From an uncultured Cloacibacillus sp. (GTDB lineage Bacteria > Synergistota > Synergistia > Synergistales > Synergistaceae), in the NCBI GenBank assembly GCA_900544635.1, contig UQVV01000048.1, positions 1-10,249 on the forward strand: DNA of 10,249 bases, given 5' to 3'. Both the position numbers and the translations under genes were made by a program. Each line of letters starts with the position of its first letter. Position 1 is the stretch's first letter. The notes under the pieces are model-generated. The model was not told the DNA's origin and searched no databases. It saw only the letters and a list, made by a program, of their open reading frames with translations. Shown piece by piece: positions 1 to 6,711 of the stretch.

Positions 1-840
1 GCGCCATATTACATGGCGAATTATTCCGTTGTAATCCGATATTTTATTCACGAGAACAAACTCGCGCGAAGCCATATCGACAAGAGAACAAATCTGCTCC
101 GCCCCTGCGGTCTCCGCCATGAGCAGCCCGCCGGGCTTGAGCATGCGCGGGAACGCCGCGAAAAATTTCGCGTAGAGCTCCGTGCCGACTTCGCCGCCGT
201 CGAGCGCCATACGCGGCTCGTAGTCGCGCACCTCGCGCATGAGACCGTCGAGCTCGCGGCGCGGTATGTAGGGCGGGTTCGTCACGATGAAGTCGAGCGA
301 GCCCTCCGCGACGGGCGCGAGCGACGGCTCCGCGTTGCGCAGGAGCTCGAAGCGTTCCTCGAGGCCGTGGAGCTTTCTGTTGATCGCGGCCCATTTTAGC
401 GCGCTGCGGCTTTTGTCGACGCCGAGCGCCGAGAGCGCCGGGTTCTCCAAGAGCAGCGCGGCGGCAATGCAGCCGCTGCCCGTACACCAGTCGGCGAAAT
501 GCGCCGCCGTCCCGCGCGGGAATAGGCGAAGCGCCTCTTCGACGAGCAGCTCCGTCTCGGGCCGCGGAATTAGGACGCCGCGGCCGACCTTGAATCTGTA
601 TCCGTAAAATTCGGCTTCGTGAAGAACGTAGGAAAGCGGCGCGCCGGAGGCGCGGCGGGCCGTCATGGACTCGGCGCGCGCAAACTTATCCTGCGGCACC
701 TCGCAGTCCTTCCATAAAAGCGCGGCGCGCGGAAGACCGAGCGCCGACGCCAGAATCAAATCTGCGGAATATTCGGGACGCGCCGCGCCGGAGCTTACGA
801 GAAGGCTCCGCGCGCGGCGGCGCAGCTCCTGCAGGCGCAC
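1..840 (-). CDS. prmC: Peptide chain release factor N5-glutamine methyltransferase, 3' end cut by window edge
   Basis: PrmC uses S-adenosylmethionine to methylate the glutamine of the GGQ motif in release factors RF1 and RF2 in the cytoplasm. About 280 codons are visible and no stop is reached at base 1, so only a short tail can be missing (the family is usually 275-290 aa). The N-terminal helical domain covers roughly residues 1-75. The family signature IPRPETE is at residues 91-97, the SAM-binding loop [10 protein letters not shown] at about 118-127, and the catalytic NPPY at 188-191 (bases 268-279). The start is inferred as GTG at 838-840: it is the only start in this frame that keeps the N-terminal domain, and the next ATG (664-666) would remove it. 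No good Shine-Dalgarno precedes the GTG. It lies 46 bp inside the end of prfA, so translation is probably coupled. The gene follows the one encoding its own substrate, RF1. Family assignment is firm; the exact start is less sure. Confidence 0.93.
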   Translation of the reverse strand, partial: MRLQELRRRARSLLVSSGAARPEYSADLILASALGLPRAALLWKDCEVPQDKFARAESMTARRASGAPLSYVLHEAEFYGYRFKVGRGVLIPRPETELLVEEALRLFPRGTAAHFADWCTGSGCIAAALLLENPALSALGVDKSRSALKWAAINRKLHGLEERFELLRNAEPSLAPVAEGSLDFIVTNPPYIPRRELDGLMREVRDYEPRMALDGGEVGTELYAKFFAAFPRMLKPGGLLMAETAGAEQICSLVDMASREFVLVNKISDYNGIIRHVIWR

Positions 841-1910
841 ACCGAGAGCGCTTTGAGCTTTTCTGCCTGGTCGGCCTCCGTCAGCATGCGGATGAGCTCG
901 TAGAGGTCGCCGTCGAGTATCTGGTCGAGCTTGTAGAGCGTCAGGTTGATGCGGTGGTCGGTGAGGCGGTTCTGCGGGAAGTTGTAGGTGCGGATGCGCT
1001 CCGCGCGGTCGCCGGTGCCGACCTGTCCCTTGCGCTCCGCCGCAAGCTCGGCGTTCTGGCGCTGGAGCTCGGCGTCGTAGAGCTTCGTGCGAAGGAACTG
1101 CATCGCCTTCGCGCGGTTCTTTATCTGCGAGCGCTCGTCCTGGCACGTAACGACTATGCCTGTCGGAAGGTGCGTGATGCGCACGGCCGAGTCGGTCATG
1201 TTGACGTGCTGTCCGCCAGCGCCGCTCGAACGGTAGGTGTCTATCTTGAGATCCTCGGGACGTATTTCGACGTCGACCTCCGCGGCCTCGGGCAGAACCG
1301 CGACCGTCGCGGTAGAAGTGTGGATGCGCCCGCTCGCCTCGGTCTCGGGCACGCGCTGCACGCGGTGGACACCGCTTTCAAACTTGAGCATACTGAATGC
1401 CGCCGTCCCGTCGACGCGGAAGATGACTTCCTTGAAGCCGCCTATGCCCGTTTCGCTCATCGATATTATCTCAGTCTTCCAGCGCTGGCGTTCCGCGAAG
1501 CGCGTGTACATGCGGAAGAGGTCCGCAGAGAAAAGCGCGGCCTCGTCGCCGCCCGCGCCGCCGCGAATTTCTATAATGACGCTTTTTTCGTCGTTCATAT
1601 CCTTCGGGAGAAGCAGAATACGAATCTCGCGCTCGAGCTCCGGCACGCGGGCCTCGAGCTCGGCAAGCTCGTCCTTCGCGAGCTCGCGCATCTCCTCGTC
1701 GTCGCCCTCCGCCATCTCCTTCGCCTCGGCGATGCCGTTAAGCACCTTCTCGTACTCGGAGAAAGCGTCGACTATCGGCGTCAGCTCGACGTGCTTTTTG
1801 CCGAGCTGCTGCATCTCGTGCGGGTCGTTGACGATTTCCGGGTCGGCCATCTTCTTTTCGAGTTCCCTGTAGCTGGCCTCAATCTCTTTTAGCTTATCTA
1901 TCAGTTCCAT
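795..1910 (-). CDS. prfA: Peptide chain release factor 1 (RF1)
   Basis: RF1 recognises UAA and UAG stop codons in the ribosomal A site and triggers peptide release. The predicted protein is 371 aa. The N-terminal helical domain spans about 1-105. A PxT-type stop-recognition motif (PET, residues 188-190) inside [14 protein letters not shown] identifies RF1 rather than RF2, which carries SPF. The GGQ peptidyl-hydrolysis motif is at 232-234 within [10 protein letters not shown]. An in-frame GTG exists at 1920-1922, but ATG 1908-1910 is preferred: an AGGTGG Shine-Dalgarno lies 8 nt upstream and the protein then begins MELIDKL, as usual for the family. The start overlaps the end of yqhQ by 17 bp. 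The last 15 residues ([15 protein letters not shown]) lie in the region that also encodes the start of prmC and make the protein slightly longer than the 360-aa E. coli RF1. Its GGQ glutamine is the substrate of the downstream prmC product. Confidence 0.97.
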   Translation of the reverse strand: MELIDKLKEIEASYRELEKKMADPEIVNDPHEMQQLGKKHVELTPIVDAFSEYEKVLNGIAEAKEMAEGDDEEMRELAKDELAELEARVPELEREIRILLLPKDMNDEKSVIIEIRGGAGGDEAALFSADLFRMYTRFAERQRWKTEIISMSETGIGGFKEVIFRVDGTAAFSMLKFESGVHRVQRVPETEASGRIHTSTATVAVLPEAAEVDVEIRPEDLKIDTYRSSGAGGQHVNMTDSAVRITHLPTGIVVTCQDERSQIKNRAKAMQFLRTKLYDAELQRQNAELAAERKGQVGTGDRAERIRTYNFPQNRLTDHRINLTLYKLDQILDGDLYELIRMLTEADQAEKLKALSVCACRSCAAARGAFS

Positions 1911-2850
1911 CTTCAGCACCACCTGCCGTAGAAATATCCTTTGAAGGGTCGAGGGCCACGCCGAGCGCCGCTATAGCGACTTCGAGCTGGTCGGGCGACG
2001 GCTCCCTCGTCGTTATATATTGGAGCAGAAGGGCCGGCTTTATGCTCCACACGCCCCATGTGTCGGAATTGGAGGCGGCCCTTATGAATTCGTACGATAC
2101 GCCTATCACGAGCGGGAGCAGCACGACGCGGCTGCCGACGCGCCAGAGCGCGCCTCCGCCGTCGATTGCGGAAAAGACGATTATGCTGACCAGAATGACG
2201 ATTATCAGGAACGACGTGCCGCAGCGGCGGTGTATCCGCGAATATGCGGCGGCGTTTTCCGGAGTCAGCTCCACGCCGCTCTCGTAGGCGTTGATAGTTT
2301 TGTGCTCCGCGCCGTGGAACTCAAAGACGCGGGCTATATCCTTCCACAGCGAGATGAGCGCGACGTAGGCGACAAAAATTATGCCGCGTATCACGCCCTC
2401 CGCTATGTTTTTTTCAAAGTGAGTAAAGCCGAAGCGCTCCGTCAGAAATTCCGAAGCGAACATCGGAAGCGCGACAAAGATTGCGACGACTCCGAGCAGC
2501 GCAGCGGCGACGGAAAGCGCCGTCTCAAACGGCGTTATCTTCTCCTCTTCGCCGAGGCTTATGTCGGCGGACATCGAGAGCGCGCGCATGCCGACGCGCA
2601 TCATCTCGACCATCGTCGCGAAGCCGCGCACGACGGGATATTTCCATATCCCTTTCTTGAGCCATTCCGAGCCGAGCCACGATTTTAGGAATATCTTCCC
2701 GCCGGGTTCGCGGACGGCGAGCCCCCAGTGCTCCGGCCCCTTCATGAGAACGCCTTCAATGACCGCCTGCCCGCCGACCGGTATCCTTTTCGGCGCGGCT
2801 TCGGCGAAGGCGGAAATTATGAGATGAAAGGCGCGGCCCGCGAAGGTCAT
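1894..2850 (-). CDS. yqhQ: DUF1385 / YqhQ-family membrane protein, function unknown
   Basis: This is a 318-aa integral membrane protein of the DUF1385 (YqhQ, COG3872) family, whose biochemical role is not established. The sequence shows the N-terminal family signature [14 protein letters not shown] (26-39), then about four membrane segments at roughly 112-134, 151-170, 213-230 and 238-256. Between the second and third lies [12 protein letters not shown] (179-190), followed by HRRCGTSF (207-214). The His, Glu and Cys residues could bind a metal, and the family has been described as a predicted metal-dependent enzyme, but this is inference. The C-terminal [18 protein letters not shown] is also typical of the family. 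The frame is open further upstream, to 3012, but that part lies inside thyX. The ATG at 2848-2850 overlaps the thyX TGA as ATGA, which fits coupled translation and the family N-terminus. The gene sits between thyX and prfA in a tightly packed run. Confidence 0.9.
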   Translation of the reverse strand: MTFAGRAFHLIISAFAEAAPKRIPVGGQAVIEGVLMKGPEHWGLAVREPGGKIFLKSWLGSEWLKKGIWKYPVVRGFATMVEMMRVGMRALSMSADISLGEEEKITPFETALSVAAALLGVVAIFVALPMFASEFLTERFGFTHFEKNIAEGVIRGIIFVAYVALISLWKDIARVFEFHGAEHKTINAYESGVELTPENAAAYSRIHRRCGTSFLIIVILVSIIVFSAIDGGGALWRVGSRVVLLPLVIGVSYEFIRAASNSDTWGVWSIKPALLLQYITTREPSPDQLEVAIAALGVALDPSKDISTAGGAEDGTDR

Positions 2851-3539
2851 TCGGAGAGCAGCTGCTCCATGTCTTTGTAGGGATTTCCGCACGGGTGCGC
2901 TTCCGCGCATTTTCCCTCCGTCACGCATGACGGCCCGGCTATGTCGAACAGCTGCGGCGCGGCGGCCCTCGCCTCGCGCAGCATCCCGCGCGCGGTCTCG
3001 CGTATCTCCCACTGCGCCCTGCGGCAGAGCCTCAGAGCGAAGAAGTGGTGCAGCTCGCGCGCGTTCATCGTTACGACGAGGCGCGTCTCGAAGCCGTGCG
3101 GCAGGATGAAACGCGCGTCCTCGCGCGGCACGCCGAGAGCGACGAGCTTCCGGTAGGTCTCGAACGCTGCCTCGGCCTGTTTTTCAAAGACTGCCTTCGC
3201 CTCCGCGTTCTCCGCGACCGTCGGCGGCACTATGCAGCAGTTGCCTTTCATTTCCACGTAGCGCTGGCTCTGCTGCGAATAGCTCGCGACCCTGTGGCGC
3301 ACGAGCTGGTGCGTGGCGACGCGGCTCAGCCCCTCTATAGCGAAGGTGAACGAAGCGTGCTCGAACGGCGAAAAATGGCCCGCCTTTCTCAGCATCGCGA
3401 GGAACGACGCCGTTTTCCCCTCGTCGAGGCCGTCCAGTATTTCCGCGGCTCCAGAGGGGCTGTAGCATATCTTCGCCGCGGCCGCTACGACCTTGTCGGC
3501 GTCCGGCGTGGACGCAATCAGCTTCACATATACGGACAT
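2847..3539 (-). CDS. thyX: Flavin-dependent thymidylate synthase
   Basis: ThyX makes dTMP from dUMP using methylenetetrahydrofolate as carbon donor and reduced FAD/NADPH for the reduction, in place of the unrelated ThyA. The 230-aa length is normal for the family. The diagnostic RHRx7S motif is present as RHRVASYSQQS at residues 81-91, followed by QRY. The second conserved block, NARELHHFFALRLCRRAQWE (159-178), carries residues that bind dUMP and FAD in homologues. The C-terminus has the usual GPSC...GKC cysteine-containing stretch. The ATG start at 3537-3539 is preceded by AAGGAG and GGTGA purine-rich stretches. It lies 90 bp after rpmE, with a terminator-like hairpin between, and shares an ATGA overlap with yqhQ. 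A complete ThyX implies that this organism makes dTMP without needing ThyA, although ThyA elsewhere in the genome cannot be excluded. Confidence 0.97.
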   Translation of the reverse strand: MSVYVKLIASTPDADKVVAAAAKICYSPSGAAEILDGLDEGKTASFLAMLRKAGHFSPFEHASFTFAIEGLSRVATHQLVRHRVASYSQQSQRYVEMKGNCCIVPPTVAENAEAKAVFEKQAEAAFETYRKLVALGVPREDARFILPHGFETRLVVTMNARELHHFFALRLCRRAQWEIRETARGMLREARAAAPQLFDIAGPSCVTEGKCAEAHPCGNPYKDMEQLLSE

Positions 3540-3570
3540 CGCTTCACCTTCTCCTTTGTCTTACCGGGCT

Positions 3571-3619
3571 TAAAAGATAAGAAAAGAGGGGAGTCCGCAA
3601 AGCGCGCTCCCCCCTTTTC
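3571..3619 (-). terminator. Hairpin terminator or attenuator between rpmE and thyX
   Basis: On the minus strand a 13-bp stem with a single G-U wobble is formed by 3607-3619 (GAAAAGGGGGGAG) and 3581-3593 (CTCCCCTCTTTTC), enclosing a 13-nt GC-rich loop. It is followed by TTATCTTTTA, an imperfect U-tract. It begins 11 nt after the rpmE stop and ends about 30 nt before the thyX start. This fits an intrinsic terminator for rpmE. Because no convincing promoter is seen between it and thyX, it may act as a partial terminator that sets the ratio of rpmE to the downstream genes. Confidence 0.75.
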
Positions 3620-3629
3620 GATAAAAAAG

Positions 3630-3866
3630 CTATTCGGCGGTCTCTTTGGCGCTCTTCTGGCCGTAGTTCACGCCGGCATACTTCTGACGGAACTTCTCAA
3701 GGCGTCCGGCTTCGATCACGCGGCCCTTTTTGCCGGTGTAGAAGGGGTGGCAAGCGCTGCAGACGGAAACTCTCATGTCGCCCACCGTCGACCTTGTTTC
3801 AAATGTATTGCCGCAGGCGCAGGTCACCTTGCAGACTTCGTATTTCGGATGAATACCCTTTTTCAA
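3630..3866 (-). CDS. rpmE: 50S ribosomal protein L31 (zinc-binding type A), TTG start
   Basis: L31 is a small protein of the large ribosomal subunit that bridges to the 30S head. The predicted protein is 78 aa. It has the zinc-type cysteine pattern: CxC at residues 16 and 18 and CxxC at 36 and 39, within the family sequences TCACGNTFETRST and VCSACHPFYTGK. This is the zinc-containing (C+) paralogue, not the zinc-free type B. A GTG at 3873-3875 is in frame but overlaps the GGAGG Shine-Dalgarno (3875-3879), so it cannot be the normal start. The TTG at 3864-3866 lies 8 nt after that GGAGG and gives the expected N-terminus MKKGIHPKY. The gene has its own promoter and a hairpin leader, and is followed by a terminator-like hairpin. 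Confidence 0.96.
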   Translation of the reverse strand: MKKGIHPKYEVCKVTCACGNTFETRSTVGDMRVSVCSACHPFYTGKKGRVIEAGRLEKFRQKYAGVNYGQKSAKETAE

Positions 3867-3879
3867 CTGTCGCACCTCC

Positions 3880-3898
3880 AGATGTACTAAGTACGTCT
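3880..3898 (-). promoter_or_regulatory. Hairpin in the rpmE leader abutting the Shine-Dalgarno
   Basis: The minus-strand leader of rpmE contains AGACGTAC-TTA-GTACATCT, an 8-bp inverted repeat with one C-A mismatch and a 3-nt loop. Its 3' arm ends immediately before the GGAGG Shine-Dalgarno. L31 leaders with autoregulatory structures are described in several bacterial groups, so this could be an L31-responsive element. That role is inferred only from position; a chance hairpin is possible. Confidence 0.45.
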
Positions 3899-3913
3899 AA
3901 CATACAGCAACGT

Positions 3914-3942
3914 ATTATATTCCACTTTCCCCGCGCGCGCAA
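3914..3942 (-). promoter_or_regulatory. Predicted sigma-70-type promoter of rpmE
   Basis: On the minus strand there is a perfect -10 TATAAT (3914-3919) and a partial -35 TTGCGC (3937-3942) separated by exactly 17 nt. The predicted transcription start is near 3907, which gives a leader of about 40 nt before the TTG start of rpmE. The promoter sits in the 126-bp gap after polA and makes rpmE independent of polA transcription. No clear terminator for polA is visible in this gap, so some read-through is possible. Confidence 0.65.
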
Positions 3943-3992
3943 GACGGGAACATGCGTTTCGCCGAAGCGTCCCGCGCGGGTTCCGTTCTATA

Positions 3993-6548
3993 TTATATAT
4001 CCTTCAGCGAATTTCCGCTCTTCGGCTCGGCCTTGAGAGGCACGCTCAAAATGTCCACGCTCTCCATCGTTTTAACGAGAAGCTCGCGCACGGCCTCCGC
4101 GTCTTTGCGCGCGCACTCGCAGACTATCGAGTCGTGGACCTGGAGCACTATGCGCGCGCCCGGGAATTTTTCCGCGAGCACCGCGTCGAGGCGGAAGAGC
4201 GCAATCTTCGCGATGTCCGCGGCGGTGCTCTGTATCGGCGTGTTGACGGCGACGCGGTTTATCGCGCCAGCGCCGCGCCCCTCCGTCGTCGAGACCTCGG
4301 CGAGCGGGCGTATGCGTCCGAAGAGCGAGCGCGTGTAGCCGCGCTCCTTCGCCTCGTTCGCGCTTTCAGTGATGTAATTTTTCACGCTCGGCAGCACGCT
4401 GAAGTACCTGTCCACAATCTGCTGCGCGGCCGGGCGCGGCACACCGAGGCGCTGCGCGAGGCCGAAGGCGCTCATTCCATAGAGCAGGCCGAAGTTGACG
4501 ACCTTCGCGAAGCGCCGCTGCTCTGCCGTTATCTGTTCCGCGGGCAGGCCGAACACCCACGACGCCGTTTCGAGATGAATGTCGCTGCCGTCGTGGAAGG
4601 CGCGGATGAGCTTCTCCTCCTCCGTCAGCTCCGCGAGGACGCGCAGCTCTATCTGCGAGTAGTCCGCGGCGACGAACACGCCGTCCTCCGTGCGCGGCGT
4701 GAAGCACGAGCGGAAGCGGTCGGCCCATTCGCCGAAGACCGGCATATTCTGCACGTTCGGGTCGCGGCTCGCGAGCCTGCCGGTCCCCGTCGCGAGGTGG
4801 TCGAAGGTCGAATGGACGACTCCGCCGCCGTCGCGCGAATATTTTATGAAGGGCTGCACAAAGGCTGAGAATATCTTCGATTCCTCCCTGTGCTTTATCA
4901 GCATCTTCGGCACGACGCAGAGCGGCTCCGGCAGCTTCGCAAGCTCTTCGAGCACCTCGATGCTCGTCGAGTACGAGCCGCCGCCCTTCGTCGTCTTTAT
5001 CGGCGGCAGCATCAGTTTGCCAAAGAGCAGGTCTCCCACCTGCTTCGGCGACGCGAGGTTTATGTTCTCGCCTGTATATTCCTTTATGTCGGCCTCGCCC
5101 TTCGCGATGCTCTGCGCCAGCTCCGCGCCGAGCGCCTCAAGCTTCTCGGCGTCCGTGTGCATCCCGAGCGTGTGCATCCCGGCGAGCGCGGGGGCTAGCG
5201 GCATGTCTATCTCGTCCATGACCTTCGCGAGGCCGTATTTATCAATTCCGTGCGCAAGCGTGTCCCTGTACCTGAAAAGGCGCAGCGCAAGGCCGCTCCC
5301 CGCCTTCACCGGCTCGCCGAAGCTTCTCTCCATTCCCGCCGCGCCGCCGCGGTCGGGATGCAGCAGGTAGTGCGCCGTCTCCACGTCGTATATTCGCGCG
5401 CGCTCCGGCAGCGGGAAGTCGGGATAGTCGCTCATGATTTCGCGGTAGCCGCAGAGCAGCAGCCTGCCGCGCTTCGCCCATTCACGGAACAGCGCGCGTT
5501 CTTCGCCGCCGCGTCCGTCGAACGACGCTACTCTGCCGTCGGCCGCCGCGGCGAAGAACCTCGGCGCTCCGTCTATGACGGCGGGAGAAAGCGCTATCTC
5601 ATCCGCTTCGAGCAGCTTTTCCAGCTCCGTCTCCTCGCCGGACGGCTCGGATACCTCGGCCGCGGCAGCGGCCATAGCCGCAGTCTCCGTTTCGTCTACG
5701 AAGCGCGCGTAAATCTTTTTAAGCCCGAGCCGCGTGCAAAGCGCGAACAGCTCGCTCATATCCGGCTCCTTCGGCGTCAGCTCCTCCTCCGGCGCGGGCT
5801 CCGTCTCCTGCGGAACGACGAGGATGCGGCTCATGAAGGCCGCCTCGCGTCCCGCTTCGAGCTTGCCGCGCCGCGCCTTCGGAACGCTTTCGAGGTTTTC
5901 GTAAATATCCTCGAGCCGTCCGAATTTGCCGACGAGGTCGAGCGCCGTCTTCTCCCCTATGCCCGGCACGCCGGGAATGTTGTCGACGGAGTCCCCGAGC
6001 AGCGCGAGGTAGTCCGCCATAAACGGCGGCTCGAAGCCGTACTTTTCGCGGAAGTTCACGCCGTCGTAGAGCGTGAAGTCCGTCACGCCGCGCGACGGAC
6101 GGATGACGGAGATTCCGTCGCCTATCGCCTGGAACAGGTCCTTGTCGGCCGAGAGTATCTTCACGTCCCAGCCCGACGCCGCGCAGGCCTTCGCGGTCGA
6201 CACGATGTAGTCGTCGGCCTCGACGCCGTCGCGCGAAAAAACGGGAAAGCCCATGGCTTTGCACAGCTCTATGATGAGCGGCATCTGCACGCGGAAAGCT
6301 TCGGGCGTCGGCTTGCGCGTCTGCTTGTACTCCGCGAAGAGCTCGTGCCTCCGCGTCGGCCCCTTCGGGTCGAAGAATATGCCGAGCCCCTCGACGGGCC
6401 ATTCGTCCAAAACCTTGAGCATCATGTTGAAAAATCCGAGCACGGCGTTCGTCGGCGTGCCGTCCGCCGCGGAGAGCTCCGGCGGCAGAGCGTAGAAGCC
6501 CCTGAATGCGAGGCCGTGGCCGTCTATGAGAAGCAGATCTTTTTTCAT
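3993..6548 (-). CDS. polA: DNA polymerase I with degenerate 3'-5' exonuclease domain
   Basis: Pol I fills gaps and removes RNA primers in replication and repair. The predicted protein is 851 aa, closer to Taq Pol I (832 aa) than to E. coli (928 aa). The 5'-3' exonuclease/flap domain covers about 1-290, with acidic residues in LLLIDGHG (D9), VEADDY (109-114), SADKD (133-137) and GDSVDN (185-190), then a helix-hairpin-helix at 193-210. The middle domain (about 310-445) has lost the DxE and other metal ligands of the proofreading site. The polymerase domain has motif A DYSQIELR (629-636), motif B RRFAKVVNFGLLYG (678-691) with K682, F686 and Y690, and motif C VHDS (804-807), where most family members have HDE. 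ATG 6546-6548 is chosen because AAGGAT lies just upstream; the alternative ATG at 6555-6557 overlaps that Shine-Dalgarno. It is transcribed divergently from gltX. Confidence 0.96.
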   Translation of the reverse strand: MKKDLLLIDGHGLAFRGFYALPPELSAADGTPTNAVLGFFNMMLKVLDEWPVEGLGIFFDPKGPTRRHELFAEYKQTRKPTPEAFRVQMPLIIELCKAMGFPVFSRDGVEADDYIVSTAKACAASGWDVKILSADKDLFQAIGDGISVIRPSRGVTDFTLYDGVNFREKYGFEPPFMADYLALLGDSVDNIPGVPGIGEKTALDLVGKFGRLEDIYENLESVPKARRGKLEAGREAAFMSRILVVPQETEPAPEEELTPKEPDMSELFALCTRLGLKKIYARFVDETETAAMAAAAAEVSEPSGEETELEKLLEADEIALSPAVIDGAPRFFAAAADGRVASFDGRGGEERALFREWAKRGRLLLCGYREIMSDYPDFPLPERARIYDVETAHYLLHPDRGGAAGMERSFGEPVKAGSGLALRLFRYRDTLAHGIDKYGLAKVMDEIDMPLAPALAGMHTLGMHTDAEKLEALGAELAQSIAKGEADIKEYTGENINLASPKQVGDLLFGKLMLPPIKTTKGGGSYSTSIEVLEELAKLPEPLCVVPKMLIKHREESKIFSAFVQPFIKYSRDGGGVVHSTFDHLATGTGRLASRDPNVQNMPVFGEWADRFRSCFTPRTEDGVFVAADYSQIELRVLAELTEEEKLIRAFHDGSDIHLETASWVFGLPAEQITAEQRRFAKVVNFGLLYGMSAFGLAQRLGVPRPAAQQIVDRYFSVLPSVKNYITESANEAKERGYTRSLFGRIRPLAEVSTTEGRGAGAINRVAVNTPIQSTAADIAKIALFRLDAVLAEKFPGARIVLQVHDSIVCECARKDAEAVRELLVKTMESVDILSVPLKAEPKSGNSLKDI

Positions 6549-6580
6549 TTGACACATCCTTACTATATTTAGGATATAAT
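6549..6580 (+). promoter_or_regulatory. Possible gltX promoter with wide spacer
   Basis: A perfect TTGACA (6549-6554) and a perfect TATAAT (6575-6580) occur on the plus strand with a 20-nt spacer, longer than the optimal 17. If used, transcription would start near 6587 and give a leader of about 125 nt before gltX. The -35 element sits between the polA start codon and its Shine-Dalgarno. A second perfect TATAAT at 6625-6630 lacks a recognisable -35. A tandem copy of TAATTGC (6577-6590) overlaps the first -10. Confidence 0.4.
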
Positions 6581-6711
6581 TGCTAATTGCGGCGCACGTT
6601 ATGCGCCCGCCCGGCGCTTGGGTTTATAATACTCCAAAGTCCGCTTTTAAGGAAATTTTCAGCGCGCGGCGCCGCATACGAAGAGCAAATAAAAATCTGG
6701 AGGAATACACA

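Noticed and set aside
2..18. Inverted repeat CGCCAT/ATGGCG at the left edge
   Set aside because: It falls inside the prmC reading frame and is only 6 bp; the sequence beyond the edge would be needed to call it part of anything.
44..487. Minus-strand frame of 147 codons inside prmC
   Set aside because: Out of frame with the clear PrmC signatures (IPRPETE, NPPY); Arg/Ala-rich low-complexity shadow.
954..1892. Plus-strand open frame of 312 codons opposite prfA
   Set aside because: Full antisense of RF1 with no recognisable motif; a codon-bias shadow.
2851..3012. 54-codon N-terminal extension of the DUF1385 protein
   Set aside because: It lies wholly inside thyX, is Arg/Ala-rich and is unlike the family N-terminus. 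ATG 2850 makes a standard ATGA overlap.
3971..3980. Palindrome CCCGCGCGGG after polA as a terminator
   Set aside because: The perfect palindrome leaves no room for a loop beyond a 3-bp stem and has no U-tract. No polA terminator is called.
5250..6572. Plus-strand open frame of 440 codons opposite polA
   Set aside because: It mirrors the GC-rich third positions of polA, is rich in Arg, Leu and Val, shows no domain, and crosses the polA start and promoter area. Shadow frame.
6580..6711. 44-codon N-terminal extension of gltX
   Set aside because: The frame is open, but the sequence contains the predicted leader, has no family similarity, and the GGAGG Shine-Dalgarno points to ATG 6712.
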